NCBI GenBank assembly: GCA_040183005.1
Contig: JAMPIW010000002.1
Location: 434,001 to 498,000 of the forward strand
Length of the DNA stretch: 64,000 nt
Direction: 5' to 3'
DNA from: Gammaproteobacteria bacterium
Lineage (GTDB): Bacteria > Pseudomonadota > Gammaproteobacteria > Ga0077554 > Ga007554
Part shown: positions 1-9,325 of the stretch, piece by piece
Layout: each line of letters begins with the position of its first letter
Numbering within the stretch: the stretch's first letter is position 1
Program-made: the position numbers and the translations under genes
The notes under the pieces: model-generated
The model's database searches: none
Seen by the model: only the letters and a program-made list of their open reading frames with translations
Told to the model about the DNA's origin: nothing

Positions 1-930
1 TTAAAGGCCTTTGTCATCAATTTACTGGTGTCTCAGATGGTCGCGATCAATCGCGCGCAAACGCTGCTGACCTCCATGATCGGTGTTGTGATCTCTGAAG
101 CCACTCTTCTGGCTTTTGTGCTGCGGCTTCATCGTGCCTTGGAGCGGTGGGAGCAGCACGCCACCGCACAGCTGCTGAAAGCACCCTCTATGCATGTGGA
201 TGAGACCTCCTTGCGGGTGGATAAGCAAAACCACTGGATACACGTGTACTCCGCAGGGGAGATCACCCTCAAGTTTTTACATCGAAAACGGGGCACGGCA
301 GCGATCACGTCGATCGATATTATTCCGCGCTACGATGGCGTCATCATTCATGACTGCTGGTCATCCTACTTGTCCTATGATCACTGCTCTCACGGCCTGT
401 GCGGCTCGCATCTGCTGCGCGAATTGACGTTCATTGTTGACGCCAATGACTATGCCTGGGCGCGCCACATGAAACGCCTTTTACAGGAGAGCTGCGCCAC
501 CGTCTCCAGAAGCACGGAAAAGAGATTGACCGATGAAGCGCTGGCGCGGTTGCAAAAGCGCTACCGCACGATTCTCACCCGTGGCGAAAAAGAGCTTCCA
601 CCTATTCCCCAAAAGCCCAGCGGGAAACGCGGCAAACTCGCCAAGTCAGATGCACACAATCTGCTGGACCGATTGCAAAAACATGAGGCATCCGTCCTGC
701 TGTTCGCCAAAAACCCTCATGTCGCCTTCACCAATAACCGGGCCGAGCGTGATTTGAGAATGTCCAAGGTGAAGCAAAAGGTCTCTGGCTGTTTCCGCTC
801 AGAGATTTATGCTCAGGCTTATTGCCGAATATCAAGCTATCTGCAAACTATGGCCAACAAGGGACATAATCCTCTTATTGCGATTCAAATGGCTCTCGCG
901 GGTGAGGTCAACTTAATCGGGGGTGAGTAG
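1..930 (+). CDS. IS66-family transposase (TnpC-like), 5' end missing
   Basis: This is the C-terminal part of an IS66-family DDE transposase. The frame is open from base 1 (LKAFVINLLV precedes the GTG at 28), so the true start lies left of the window. Family landmarks are visible: HVDETSLRV carries the first catalytic Asp, IIHDCWSSYL the second, and NNRAERDLRM near the C-terminus the catalytic Glu. The stop is at 928-930. I could not identify the terminal inverted repeat of the element beyond the stop, so its right boundary is unknown. The last 23 bases overlap the end of a convergent hypothetical gene. Confidence 0.9.
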   Translation, partial: LKAFVINLLVSQMVAINRAQTLLTSMIGVVISEATLLAFVLRLHRALERWEQHATAQLLKAPSMHVDETSLRVDKQNHWIHVYSAGEITLKFLHRKRGTAAITSIDIIPRYDGVIIHDCWSSYLSYDHCSHGLCGSHLLRELTFIVDANDYAWARHMKRLLQESCATVSRSTEKRLTDEALARLQKRYRTILTRGEKELPPIPQKPSGKRGKLAKSDAHNLLDRLQKHEASVLLFAKNPHVAFTNNRAERDLRMSKVKQKVSGCFRSEIYAQAYCRISSYLQTMANKGHNPLIAIQMALAGEVNLIGGE

Positions 931-1558
931 TTACGGGAGAATTACGATTTCTTTCAGGATTTCGCGGGATTAGATACAGCATTGTTCCACTAATAATGCC
1001 TGCCTTCCCTTCTCTTGTTTTTTCAGAAATTGATGCTTTTACCAAGCCTCTATTTGGAGGGTCTTTTTCGGTTGTTAGAAGAAAAATAATCTCTTCTCCT
1101 ATCTGAGGCATGAAAACATCATCGTTTTTCGCTCCCCACTCAACAGGGGCGATTCTTTTCAGGCCTACCTTGTCATATTCAAATGTTACGCAATAAAGCC
1201 TTGTAGCATGGATTGAATATCCTTTTTGAAATTCTTTTCGTATGCTGAGTTCCCCTATCAGTTGATAACACTTATTTCCTTGTTCATCTATCAATGGGCC
1301 ATGATCCATATCATCGGGAGTTGATCGATAATCATAGTAGCCAACAAAACTCTCTAGGACAGGCATAGGGCCGGGATGGACCTTATCCGTAGCTCGACCT
1401 AGCACTCCCGCTTGAAAGAGAGCTACAATCAGAGCAGCTAAAGCGGCTATAACAGTCCCCACCCCCGCCAAGATGCCTGGGATTGTTTGCCACCATGAAC
1501 CATTAGATTTTTTGGTCCCATCTATCACCAAGTAACTCCATCTCAGTTTCCACATCAT
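908..1558 (-). CDS. Hypothetical protein with one N-terminal membrane segment
   Basis: I do not recognise a named family. The 216-residue product has a short charged N-terminus, a WWQTIPGILAG motif and one hydrophobic segment (about residues 24-51), followed by a soluble domain of about 165 residues rich in beta-type sequence. The WWQT-PGIL type of segment recurs at the N-terminus of assorted bacterial proteins whose soluble part faces away from the membrane; that is a recollection, not a search result. It ends 23 bases inside the IS66 transposase on the opposite strand, so the IS may have landed at the 3' end of this gene. Confidence 0.6.
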   Translation of the reverse strand: MMWKLRWSYLVIDGTKKSNGSWWQTIPGILAGVGTVIAALAALIVALFQAGVLGRATDKVHPGPMPVLESFVGYYDYRSTPDDMDHGPLIDEQGNKCYQLIGELSIRKEFQKGYSIHATRLYCVTFEYDKVGLKRIAPVEWGAKNDDVFMPQIGEEIIFLLTTEKDPPNRGLVKASISEKTREGKAGIISGTMLYLIPRNPERNRNSPVTTHPRLS

Positions 1559-1788
1559 CCAAATGTAGTGGTGGAAAAGTTGGCCAAACTCACGCCTAAC
1601 TTATGATCCAGCACCTTTACTGCATGTTAGTATCATCCGCAGAACATCCGGCGTCAACGAATCTTGATATGAGATTCAGTATGTTACTGTACTTCACTAC
1701 ACTCATCCCCCGCCTCGGGGCAACTACCTCAGTCCATGCTACAATTACGCCCCTCTTTCATTAATCACAAACTCATCACCCCAACACC

Positions 1789-2715
1789 ATGATTCCAGCC
1801 CTTTCCCTGCATAATCTCACCAAGGTCTACAAAAACGGCATCACTGCCCTGCACGGTATTGATCTGGAAGTAGCGCCGGGGGATTTCTTTGCGCTGTTGG
1901 GGCCCAATGGCGCGGGCAAGTCCACCACTATCGGGATTGTTTCTTCACTGGTCAACAAGACCGGCGGCACGGTGCAGGTGTTCGGCCATGACATCGACAC
2001 CGATCTGGCGGCCGCCAAGGCGTGCATCGGGCTGGTGCCGCAGGAGTTCAATTTCAACATCTTCGAGCCGGTGGTGGAGGTTGTGGTTAATCAGGCGGGG
2101 TATTACGGCATCCCGCGCCGTTTGGCGTGCGAGCGCGCGGAGCGTTATCTGACTCAGCTTGGATTGTGGGAGCGGCGCCACGATCAGGCGCGCATGCTTT
2201 CGGGTGGTATGAAACGACGTTTAATGATTGCTCGGGCGTTGGTTCACGAGCCGCGTTTGCTGATTCTCGACGAGCCGACGGCGGGGGTGGATATCGAGAT
2301 CCGTCACTCGATGTGGAGCTTTCTCAGCGAGATCAATGCAGCGGGAACGACCATCATCCTCACCACACACTACCTGGAAGAGGCCGAGCGGCTGTGCCGT
2401 AACATCGCCATTATTGATAATGGGCGCATCGTTGAAAACACCAGCATGCGCCAGTTGCTCAATCGCATGAACTCGCACACGCTGGTACTTGATCTGGCGC
2501 GCCCGCTGGATGTCACGCCAGATCTTCCCGGTTTTGCAACATGCCGCGTTGATGATCTCACGCTGGAGGTGGAAGTATCGCGCGACGCCAATATCAATAC
2601 GCTGTTCGCCGCGCTCTCCGCGCAGGGCATCGAGGTGGGCAGTCTGCGCAACAAAACCAACCGGCTGGAGGAGCTGTTTATCGGCCTGGTCGGCAGCAAG
2701 GAAGATGCGGCATGA
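1789..2715 (+). CDS. ABC transporter ATP-binding protein (ABC-2 exporter type)
   Basis: The 308-residue ATPase powers an ABC-2 type exporter with the permease encoded directly downstream. Walker A (GPNGAGKST) is at residues 38-46, the signature LSGG at 137-140, Walker B (LLILDEP) at 157-163 and the switch His at 194 (TTHYLEE). The C-terminal 100 residues form the variable extension seen in YadG/NodI-type subunits. Start ATG 1789 has no strong Shine-Dalgarno sequence. The stop overlaps the permease start as ATGA, indicating translational coupling. The substrate cannot be told from sequence. Confidence 0.93.
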   Translation: MIPALSLHNLTKVYKNGITALHGIDLEVAPGDFFALLGPNGAGKSTTIGIVSSLVNKTGGTVQVFGHDIDTDLAAAKACIGLVPQEFNFNIFEPVVEVVVNQAGYYGIPRRLACERAERYLTQLGLWERRHDQARMLSGGMKRRLMIARALVHEPRLLILDEPTAGVDIEIRHSMWSFLSEINAAGTTIILTTHYLEEAERLCRNIAIIDNGRIVENTSMRQLLNRMNSHTLVLDLARPLDVTPDLPGFATCRVDDLTLEVEVSRDANINTLFAALSAQGIEVGSLRNKTNRLEELFIGLVGSKEDAA

Positions 2716-3485
2716 ACGGGCGCGAGCAGTATGTCGCTTTCAAGGCGATCCTGGTCAAGGAGGTATTGCGTTTCGCGCGTATCTGGATCCAGACCATCCT
2801 GCCGCCGATGATTACCACGGCACTGTATTTCGTGATCTTCGGCCGCCTTATCGGTAGCCAGGTGGGCGACGTGCACGGCTTCCGCTATATGGAGTACATC
2901 GTGCCGGGGCTGATCCTGATGACCGTGATAACCAACTCCTACGCCAATGTGGTGTCGTCCTTCTACAGCTCGAAGTTTCAGCACAATATCGAAGAGATGC
3001 TGGTGGCGCCGGTGCCCAATTATCTAATTTTGCTTGGATTCATCGGTGGGGGGCTGGCGCGCGGTCTGGCGGTAGGTGTGGCCGTGACGGTGGTGGCGCT
3101 GTTCTTTACCCCCATCCCGCTGCACAGCCTGTGGGTTGCGTGTTCAGTACTGGTGCTCACCAGCATATTGTTCTCGCTGGCGGGTTTTATTAACGGGATT
3201 TACGCCAAGAGCTTCGACGACATTTCCGTGATCCCCACTTTCGTGCTGACACCGCTCACCTACCTGGGCGGCGTGTTCTATTCCATCGCCATGCTGCCGC
3301 CCTTCTGGCAGTCTATCTCGCTGACCAATCCCATCCTGTACATGGTCAACGCCTTTCGTTATGGCTTGCTGGGGGTATCGGATGTCAATCTGGGCGTGGC
3401 CTATGCGGCCATCCTGGGCTTTATCGCGGGATTGTTCGGATTTGCACTGCACCTGCTCAACAGGGGATATGGGATTCGGTCGTAA
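2712..3485 (+). CDS. ABC-2 type transporter permease
   Basis: The 257-residue inner-membrane protein has six hydrophobic segments and the ABC-2 hallmark near the C-terminus (LTPLTYLGGVFYSIAMLPPFW, then a loop before the last membrane helix). It is of the YadH/NodJ type and pairs with the ATPase encoded upstream (4-base ATGA overlap). An exporter of a lipid-linked or polysaccharide substrate is possible, given the envelope-type genes that follow, but this is inference only. Confidence 0.92.
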   Translation: MNGREQYVAFKAILVKEVLRFARIWIQTILPPMITTALYFVIFGRLIGSQVGDVHGFRYMEYIVPGLILMTVITNSYANVVSSFYSSKFQHNIEEMLVAPVPNYLILLGFIGGGLARGLAVGVAVTVVALFFTPIPLHSLWVACSVLVLTSILFSLAGFINGIYAKSFDDISVIPTFVLTPLTYLGGVFYSIAMLPPFWQSISLTNPILYMVNAFRYGLLGVSDVNLGVAYAAILGFIAGLFGFALHLLNRGYGIRS

Positions 3486-3568
3486 GATTGCGTGAACGCC
3501 ACCCTGCGCCCTCATGATGTGTAGAGAGGAACCACATCGTTTGGTACACTCAAAGCATTACGCAAGCT

Positions 3569-4687
3569 GTGTTTAAAACTAATATGAACCGCCCTTTCCG
3601 CTCCAACGATACACGCAGCTCTTGGCGCTGGGCGTTATTGCTGTTGTCCCTGTGGAGTTATCTTGCGCTGCTTATCGCCGGCAGCCTTTATCCCGCAACT
3701 GCCTGGCGAGTACCTGGCGAGCACTTCCTTGCATTTTTGATTGCCTCATGGCCGCGTTATGCGACACGTACCGATATCACCACCAATATCCTGGTCTATC
3801 TTCCTTTCGGGTTCTTGCTGGCGTCAGTGCTGCGGACCCGGATGAGGCTACGTTATGCGGTGTGGTGGGTGGCCACGGCGGGCCTGCTGTTGAGTCTTTT
3901 GATGGAGATACTGCAAAATTTTCTGCCTGGCCGCAACCCCTCCAATCTTGATGTTCTTACCAACACTGCCGGTGCATTTGCGGGCGCATTTGTAGCAAGA
4001 GTGACCGAAGGTCATCGCTGGCCTGGATCTCTCTTGTTCGCGTGGCGTAAACGGTGGTTTCTTCCAGGGTGGTGGGTCAATCTTGGAATTGCATTGCTCG
4101 GGTTATGGGCGTTATCTCAGCTTAGTTTGCAAACCCCCTCTTTAGTCGCCGGAAATCTTCACACAGGGTTCACCCCTTTTTGGGAAGCGCCACCTGATAT
4201 ATCTCGTATCCAATTCCAGAAAATACTGATTTTTATGCTGGAAATTGCCGGATTGGGGTTGTTCACCGCGACGTTGATCAGCCCCCGCCACCGCATGATG
4301 CCTGTATCTGTTGCCTTGTTTACCGCTGCCGTATTGTTCAAGTTCTTCGCTGCGGCGATATTTCTCAAGCTGCCGGTTCTGGCACGACTTATTTCCGTGG
4401 AGGCGTTGGCAGGGCTGGGTATGGGGCTGATACTCTTGCTTGTTATTCAGCACAGGAGTAAAAAGCAGCCTTGCGGCGCTGCCCTTGCCGTTTTGATCTC
4501 TTTCGTTGCTGTGCAGTTGATCGACGCGATTATCGTCCAGCCTGGGGGGATTGCCTTACCTGCCTGGCCGCTCATCCGGGGCAACCCCCTCAATGTCACG
4601 GGACTTGCTTCTCTCATGGCGCAGGTATGGCCCGTTTTGGCCATCACTCATTTATTGATGGGCCGCTTGCTCTTCCCCGCCCGTTGA
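3569..4687 (+). CDS. VanZ-family membrane protein
   Basis: The product is a 372-residue polytopic membrane protein. The N-terminal half carries the VanZ pattern: a membrane helix followed by NILVYLPFGFLLA, then MEILQNFLPGRNPSNLDVLTN, whose acidic and polar residues are the conserved core of the family. Further helices follow up to residue 370. GTG 3569 is taken as the start; ATG 3584 is an alternative that loses five residues. The role of VanZ proteins is poorly defined; the prototype gives teicoplanin resistance. Its gene faces a second, longer VanZ gene across a palindromic element. Confidence 0.8.
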   Translation: MFKTNMNRPFRSNDTRSSWRWALLLLSLWSYLALLIAGSLYPATAWRVPGEHFLAFLIASWPRYATRTDITTNILVYLPFGFLLASVLRTRMRLRYAVWWVATAGLLLSLLMEILQNFLPGRNPSNLDVLTNTAGAFAGAFVARVTEGHRWPGSLLFAWRKRWFLPGWWVNLGIALLGLWALSQLSLQTPSLVAGNLHTGFTPFWEAPPDISRIQFQKILIFMLEIAGLGLFTATLISPRHRMMPVSVALFTAAVLFKFFAAAIFLKLPVLARLISVEALAGLGMGLILLLVIQHRSKKQPCGAALAVLISFVAVQLIDAIIVQPGGIALPAWPLIRGNPLNVTGLASLMAQVWPVLAITHLLMGRLLFPAR

Positions 4688-4702
4688 TGGCCTGTCCGGG
4701 GT

Positions 4703-4971
4703 TAGAGCCTGTCTGTGAATAAATCATCCCTGCGACGGAGGCCGGTTTTGCGCAGGGCAAGGAAGGCTGAGCGTAGTGTGCCTGTCGCACATGAGCGAAG
4801 CGTGACGCCGCACTGCGCAAAACCGGCCCCGTCCCTCCGGGTTGCGCCCCAAAACACGCCATGCGGCGTTGCTCGCCGCTCATTTGGAACAACCAAACTT
4901 CGCGCCTCGCGCCTTGCCTGGCGTGTTTTGGGGCAGCAACGCAGGGATGATTTATTCACAGACAGGCTCTA
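4703..4971. mobile_element. 269-bp MITE-like inverted-repeat element
   Basis: The element is bounded by a perfect inverted repeat: 4703-4734 is the reverse complement of 4940-4971 (32 bases). Inside are two further nested inverted repeats: a GGCCGGTTTTGCGCAG arm near 4738-4756 matches its complement near 4815-4832, and GCCCCAAAACACGCC near 4847-4861 matches its complement near 4919-4934. It has no coding capacity. The short ORFs on both strands begin identically (MNKSSLR) only because the ends are complementary. It looks like a non-autonomous transposable or recombinogenic element. No target-site duplication is obvious. It lies between two convergent VanZ genes and supplies the last codons of the minus-strand gene. 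Confidence 0.75.
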
Positions 4972-6374
4972 CCCTGCCTCCGGGCCTGATTTGCCCGAGC
5001 CGTCGCTGCTCTCTGGCCCGCAGACCATTTAGTCAGCCACACTGCTATTCTGTATGTCATGGCGGATGCCATTATAGCTATCAAAACATTAGTGGGATCA
5101 GGATGTTCTCCGGAAAGAAATAGCTTCGATGCCTCCACGGCAAATGATACAAGCCCGCCTAAGATCCCGGCGATAATGGCGCTACCAGCATAGATCCCAT
5201 AGCGCATTCCCAGTATCCATCCCCAGTATCCGAGTCCTATTGGCGCATATACGGCCGTGGTTTGCATCAAGCTAATCAGGGCAGCCTGCTCGGTGCTGTA
5301 ATAATGATAATAGAAGGGCAGAAAGTGGACAGTATTCAGCCGGTTTAACCCTTCCGCCATGCTCATCGGCTGATTTTGGAACCAACCGATGAGCATGGCC
5401 AGCACGCCCAAGTAGGGCAGCACTATGATGATAATGATGAGTCTCGCGTGCGGCTTAAGATATCCGAGTGTGCCGTGGCTAATATTGCTAAACAGAAAAG
5501 CACCAGCTGACATGCCCATTGCGCGAGTGAGAACGGAAACCCCTTGAGACACACCGGATCCGAGAAAGATCTGCGTGCCCTCAATGACAAACCCCAGGAT
5601 GGCGCCGCAGGTCATTGCGATTCCGGTAACGGGGCGGCGGGAGCTCTTGAGCATTTCACCAATCAGTATGCCAAGAGGTATAACCGCCATGAATTCCAGC
5701 GCAAATTTTGTCATGCAGGGCAGAATGGCGGTGCAATATTCAGGTGAAATGAAGAGACTGTCGCGCCCCTTGGCTAGCCTGGCCGAAAGCTCAGCGAAAG
5801 AGACAACAAAATCATAGGGGAACAGGCTAGCGGCGAGATAAGCCAGCGCGTAAAAAATGAGGCCTGCGCGCATAGCGGCAGGGCCGCGGGATTTGATCTC
5901 CTGCCATAGCGTGTTCAACCGCCGCGACGCCACGCCCCAAAAAGATATCCCGATAATAATGCCGATAGTCTCGGCAATAATATCGTTCTTGGAAACAGTG
6001 CGCGCTGGAAAATAAAGCTGGGCAAATTCCACCCCAATGGCCAGCAGCAGACAGCCCGAAAATATCACAAGCGCCTTTACCGTCCGGAGGAAAGCAGTCT
6101 CGCGGTTGCGCGTCACCGAAGCAAAGGCGAGCAAGGAGAGCGGAATATAGAGGACAATGTTTGCAACCCAATCGGCTCTGGAGGCGATGCCGAGTTGCAG
6201 ATAAGGAATGTGAAGAAACTCATCCCAGGCAGATGCAAAAGACTTGGGATGATAATCCAGGGGCACCAAGCTCCCATAGACTACGAACAAGGCATACATC
6301 AGCCCCACTACAGCAAAGCTGCGGCGATGTTGTTGCGCAACACCTGCTGATGAGGCTTGGCTTGGTCCTCTCAT
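4956..6374 (-). CDS. VanZ-family membrane protein (long)
   Basis: This 472-residue polytopic membrane protein has at least two VanZ-like repeats. The N-terminal one carries NIVLYIPLSLLAFA and GVEFAQLYFPARTVSKNDII; the second carries VIPLGILIGEML and IEGTQIFLGSGVS; a third, weaker repeat near the C-terminus has FAVEASKLFLSGEHPDPTNV. The last residues (RACL and stop) are read from the right arm of the 269-bp palindromic element, so the original C-terminus was probably replaced when the element inserted. The start overlaps the end of the beta-helix gene upstream by four bases. Confidence 0.8.
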   Translation of the reverse strand: MRGPSQASSAGVAQQHRRSFAVVGLMYALFVVYGSLVPLDYHPKSFASAWDEFLHIPYLQLGIASRADWVANIVLYIPLSLLAFASVTRNRETAFLRTVKALVIFSGCLLLAIGVEFAQLYFPARTVSKNDIIAETIGIIIGISFWGVASRRLNTLWQEIKSRGPAAMRAGLIFYALAYLAASLFPYDFVVSFAELSARLAKGRDSLFISPEYCTAILPCMTKFALEFMAVIPLGILIGEMLKSSRRPVTGIAMTCGAILGFVIEGTQIFLGSGVSQGVSVLTRAMGMSAGAFLFSNISHGTLGYLKPHARLIIIIIVLPYLGVLAMLIGWFQNQPMSMAEGLNRLNTVHFLPFYYHYYSTEQAALISLMQTTAVYAPIGLGYWGWILGMRYGIYAGSAIIAGILGGLVSFAVEASKLFLSGEHPDPTNVLIAIMASAMTYRIAVWLTKWSAGQRAATARANQARRQGRACL

Positions 6375-7759
6375 GGTGTCTCTATATGATTGATTGACGA
6401 ACCCCGCTTGGCCGGGCCGCCCCTCAAGTCATAGGGTTTTGGAGCCGCCGCCAGCCGCCAGCCCGGATTTACTCCCTCACCACCATAGGCACCACGAAAA
6501 TTTCCTTTCCGCGGGCGGTCGTTGAAGTCCCGATTCCACTCGGGGAAAGCATTAAAAACACGTATAGGCATCGGCTCACCTTGCAGTTTTCCGGGTTTGG
6601 GGTAAAGGTCCAGCTCACCTAGCGGGGCAAACGGACGTGACAAATATCTTGATGCCGCTGCAAAGCTGTCCATAATATTGGCCTCCTGAATGCCACCTGC
6701 CAACGGGATGCCGGCAAAAATGGCGTTGCCCGCCACTCGCTGGAGCCCTGCCTGCTTATCGGCCCGTGTTTGCACCTTGATCCCCGAGCCAGTAGCGACA
6801 ACTGTATTGTAGAACACACTCACCGCGCGAGGGATGTCGTTATGGGGCTGGATATTAACCGCGTCCCCGTGGGCATTGACCATCAGGTTACTGTACAGCG
6901 CGACATTGCCTTCACCCTGAAATAACGCCTCGTCGGGATTTTGGTAAAAGAAATTGCCATAGATGAGATACATATCCTCTGACCCGGCACCTTCAAGCGG
7001 CCAGTGCCCCACCAGCACATTGGGGCGCGCCATCGGCCCCTTCGCGCCACCCTCCTCCTTGATGAAAACATTGTGGCGGATGATGGTTGTGCTTTTGCCC
7101 GTGGGGATGCCGGGCATCTCCGGCCGCACCTGCTGATGTTTAATCTGGAGGTTATAGCCCGTGGTATTGGCAATAACATTGCGCTCGATTAAACCGTCCA
7201 CGAAAGGATCACTGCCGTCGGAGTTGCCCAGATACATGCCAGTGCCCGCCCCGCTGATTACATTGCCGCGGATTACCCAACCCCAGGCAGGGCATTTGGT
7301 GGATATGCCCACTGTCTGCTGGTTATTGTCATGGCCTCGGATTATGAGGTTTTCCAGCGTAATGTGGTGAGTCCATTCCGCATGGCCTTCCGCCTTCACA
7401 CCATCTACCGGCAAACCCTGCCCATTCAACTCCAGATTGCGAATCGTAACAAAGCTGGCGTTGACGATACTGACGGTATTACGCTCAGGACTGGCAAAAA
7501 AGATTGGACGCGGTCCACTCTTCGGGCCGGAAATAATTATCGGACTCTCTTTCTCGCCGCTGAGGTTATGCACTGGCAAACCCTGCCGATACTCGCCTGG
7601 CGCCAGCAATAACGTGTCTCCGGGTTTAAGCCCCTTGAGCAGTTCACGGTAGTTACCGGGAGAACCCTCGAATACATCCGCCTGAATATGAAGTGAAAAG
7701 ACAAGGCTGGCGCACAACGCCAACCAAATCGGCACGGTGATGACACGAGTCATTTCCAA
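6371..7759 (-). CDS. Secreted right-handed parallel beta-helix protein
   Basis: The 462-residue product has a signal peptide (about 1-28, ending HIQADV) followed by repeats typical of right-handed parallel beta-helices, such as FVTIRNLELNGQG, HITLENLIIRGHDN and LIERNVIANTTGYNLQI. The N-terminal part (LKGLKPGDTLLLAPGEY) resembles the chondroitinase-B / alginate-lyase-like fold that many polysaccharide lyases and epimerases share. It overlaps the VanZ gene downstream by four bases, so the two are probably co-transcribed. A periplasmic or surface polysaccharide-acting protein is the likely role; catalytic residues were not assigned. Confidence 0.75.
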   Translation of the reverse strand: MEMTRVITVPIWLALCASLVFSLHIQADVFEGSPGNYRELLKGLKPGDTLLLAPGEYRQGLPVHNLSGEKESPIIISGPKSGPRPIFFASPERNTVSIVNASFVTIRNLELNGQGLPVDGVKAEGHAEWTHHITLENLIIRGHDNNQQTVGISTKCPAWGWVIRGNVISGAGTGMYLGNSDGSDPFVDGLIERNVIANTTGYNLQIKHQQVRPEMPGIPTGKSTTIIRHNVFIKEEGGAKGPMARPNVLVGHWPLEGAGSEDMYLIYGNFFYQNPDEALFQGEGNVALYSNLMVNAHGDAVNIQPHNDIPRAVSVFYNTVVATGSGIKVQTRADKQAGLQRVAGNAIFAGIPLAGGIQEANIMDSFAAASRYLSRPFAPLGELDLYPKPGKLQGEPMPIRVFNAFPEWNRDFNDRPRKGNFRGAYGGEGVNPGWRLAAAPKPYDLRGGPAKRGSSINHIETP

Positions 7760-7968
7760 TTCCCACCGGGCTGTCGCAAGGGGATAGGGTCACTGGTCAA
7801 ACAATCAAAACGCATACTACCCCTCCCGCTGACAAACTGTCCTCACGTCCAACGTTACCCCAAATATCCCTAAATATTCCGGCACCAGACGATTATAATA
7901 GCTTTTATACACATCTGACGGCTGCTTGTTGTTGCGATGACAACAATCGACAAGGGAGACTCCAAGGC

Positions 7969-8796
7969 ATGGCAAGAAAAGGCTTTAACCATCGGCAGCA
8001 AGGCTGGCCGATGTGGGGCGGTATGCTCGTCTGCATGGCGGCGGCCTTTTTCGCCCCAGCATCCCATGCCGCTAGCCCAGAGACAGCCTTGCCCACCACC
8101 ATCGAACGGATAAAACCCAGCATTGTAGGTATCGGCACACTACAGTTGACGCGCCGCCCCCCCGGAAAATTCATGGGTACCGGTTTTGTGGTGGGCGATG
8201 GCAGTTATGTGCTAACCAACGCGCACGTCATCGCCCGGAACCTCTCATCCGAAGCTAAGGAGACGCTGGCACTGTTTGTGGGCGAGCGCAACTCCACCAG
8301 CTCGCGCGAACTGACCATCGTCGCCGAGGACCAGGAACATGACGTGAGCCTGCTGAAAATATCCGGCGCGCCGCTAACCCCGCTCAAACTCGGCGATTCC
8401 GACCGGGTGCGGGAAGGCGAACTCTACGCGTTCACCGGATTCCCCATCGGGGCCGTACTAGGGCTGCATCCCGTAAGCCACCGCGGGCTGATCTCGGCGA
8501 TTACTCCGGTTGCCACCCCCACTGACGGGTCAAGCCAGCTAAACCCCAAGATGATCAAGCGCCTGCAATCACCTTACGATGTCTTCCAGCTCGACGCCAC
8601 CGCCTACCCAGGCAGCAGCGGCAGCCCCCTTTATCACCCTGATACCGGCGAGGTGATCGGCGTGGTCAACTCGGTGTTTGTCAAGGAAACCAAGGAAACC
8701 GTCATTGAAAAACCCAGCGGCATCACTTACGCCATCCCTATCAATTTCGCAGTGGATTTGCTGAGAAGGGCCGGGATTGGCACTGCAACACGATAG
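7969..8796 (+). CDS. Secreted trypsin-like serine protease (S1 family)
   Basis: The 275-residue protein has an N-terminal signal sequence (about 1-35) and a chymotrypsin-fold protease domain. The triad is readable: His86 in LTNAHV, Asp125 in HDVSLLK and Ser217 in GSSGSP. There is no PDZ domain, so it is shorter than DegP/DegS. It probably acts in the periplasm on misfolded or processed envelope proteins. It stands alone between the beta-helix gene on the opposite strand and hisI. Confidence 0.85.
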   Translation: MARKGFNHRQQGWPMWGGMLVCMAAAFFAPASHAASPETALPTTIERIKPSIVGIGTLQLTRRPPGKFMGTGFVVGDGSYVLTNAHVIARNLSSEAKETLALFVGERNSTSSRELTIVAEDQEHDVSLLKISGAPLTPLKLGDSDRVREGELYAFTGFPIGAVLGLHPVSHRGLISAITPVATPTDGSSQLNPKMIKRLQSPYDVFQLDATAYPGSSGSPLYHPDTGEVIGVVNSVFVKETKETVIEKPSGITYAIPINFAVDLLRRAGIGTATR

Positions 8797-8902
8797 ACAG
8801 CATGGCGATCGTCGGCCTCGTGTTCGGCAGGCGGCTCGTATATACTAAATATTTGGGTCCCTGCGAAGACACAGCGGCACGTGTAAGGCGTAACTTCAAA
8901 AC

Positions 8903-9325
8903 ATGAACGAACAGTGGCTAGATGAGATCAAGTGGACCGCCGATGGACTGGTGCCGGTGATCGTTCAGGAGGCGGGCAGCGGAACGGTGCTGATGTTCGC
9001 CTGGATGAGCCGCGAATCGCTCGACTTGACTGAAAAAACCGGCAAGGCTGTATACTGGTCGCGTTCCCGCGGCAAACTGTGGCGCAAGGGTGAAGAATCG
9101 GGCCATGAGCAGCTCGTCAACGACCTCCGCCTCGACTGCGATAACGATGTACTATTGATGACAGTTGAACAAAAGGGCGGAATTGCGTGTCATACAGGAC
9201 GCCACAACTGCTTTTTCAAGCGCCTGCAGAATGGCGGATGGGTAACGGTAGAACCCGTGATCAAGCAGGCGTCAGAAATCTACGGCGTACCCGTGAAGAG
9301 CACAATGGATCTTCGTCATGAATGA
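8903..9325 (+). CDS. hisI: Phosphoribosyl-AMP cyclohydrolase
   Basis: HisI opens the adenine ring of phosphoribosyl-AMP, the third step of histidine synthesis, in the cytoplasm. The 140-residue protein is full length for the monofunctional form. It contains [14 protein letters not shown], the DCDNDVLL metal-binding stretch (Mg and Zn ligands) and [14 protein letters not shown] with the Zn-binding cysteines. It overlaps hisE by eight bases. The separate hisI and hisE genes here contrast with the fused hisIE of enterobacteria. Confidence 0.95.
   Translation: MNEQWLDEIKWTADGLVPVIVQEAGSGTVLMFAWMSRESLDLTEKTGKAVYWSRSRGKLWRKGEESGHEQLVNDLRLDCDNDVLLMTVEQKGGIACHTGRHNCFFKRLQNGGWVTVEPVIKQASEIYGVPVKSTMDLRHE

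Noticed and set aside
3512-3540. GATGTG...CACATC hairpin after the ABC permease gene as a terminator
   Set aside because: Six-base stem with a long loop and only three T residues; too weak to call.
4702-5032. ORFs of 85 and 105 codons on opposite strands, both beginning MNKSSLR
   Set aside because: Both are read through the 269-bp inverted-repeat element; their identical starts and similar ends come from the complementary arms, and neither shows a protein-like pattern.
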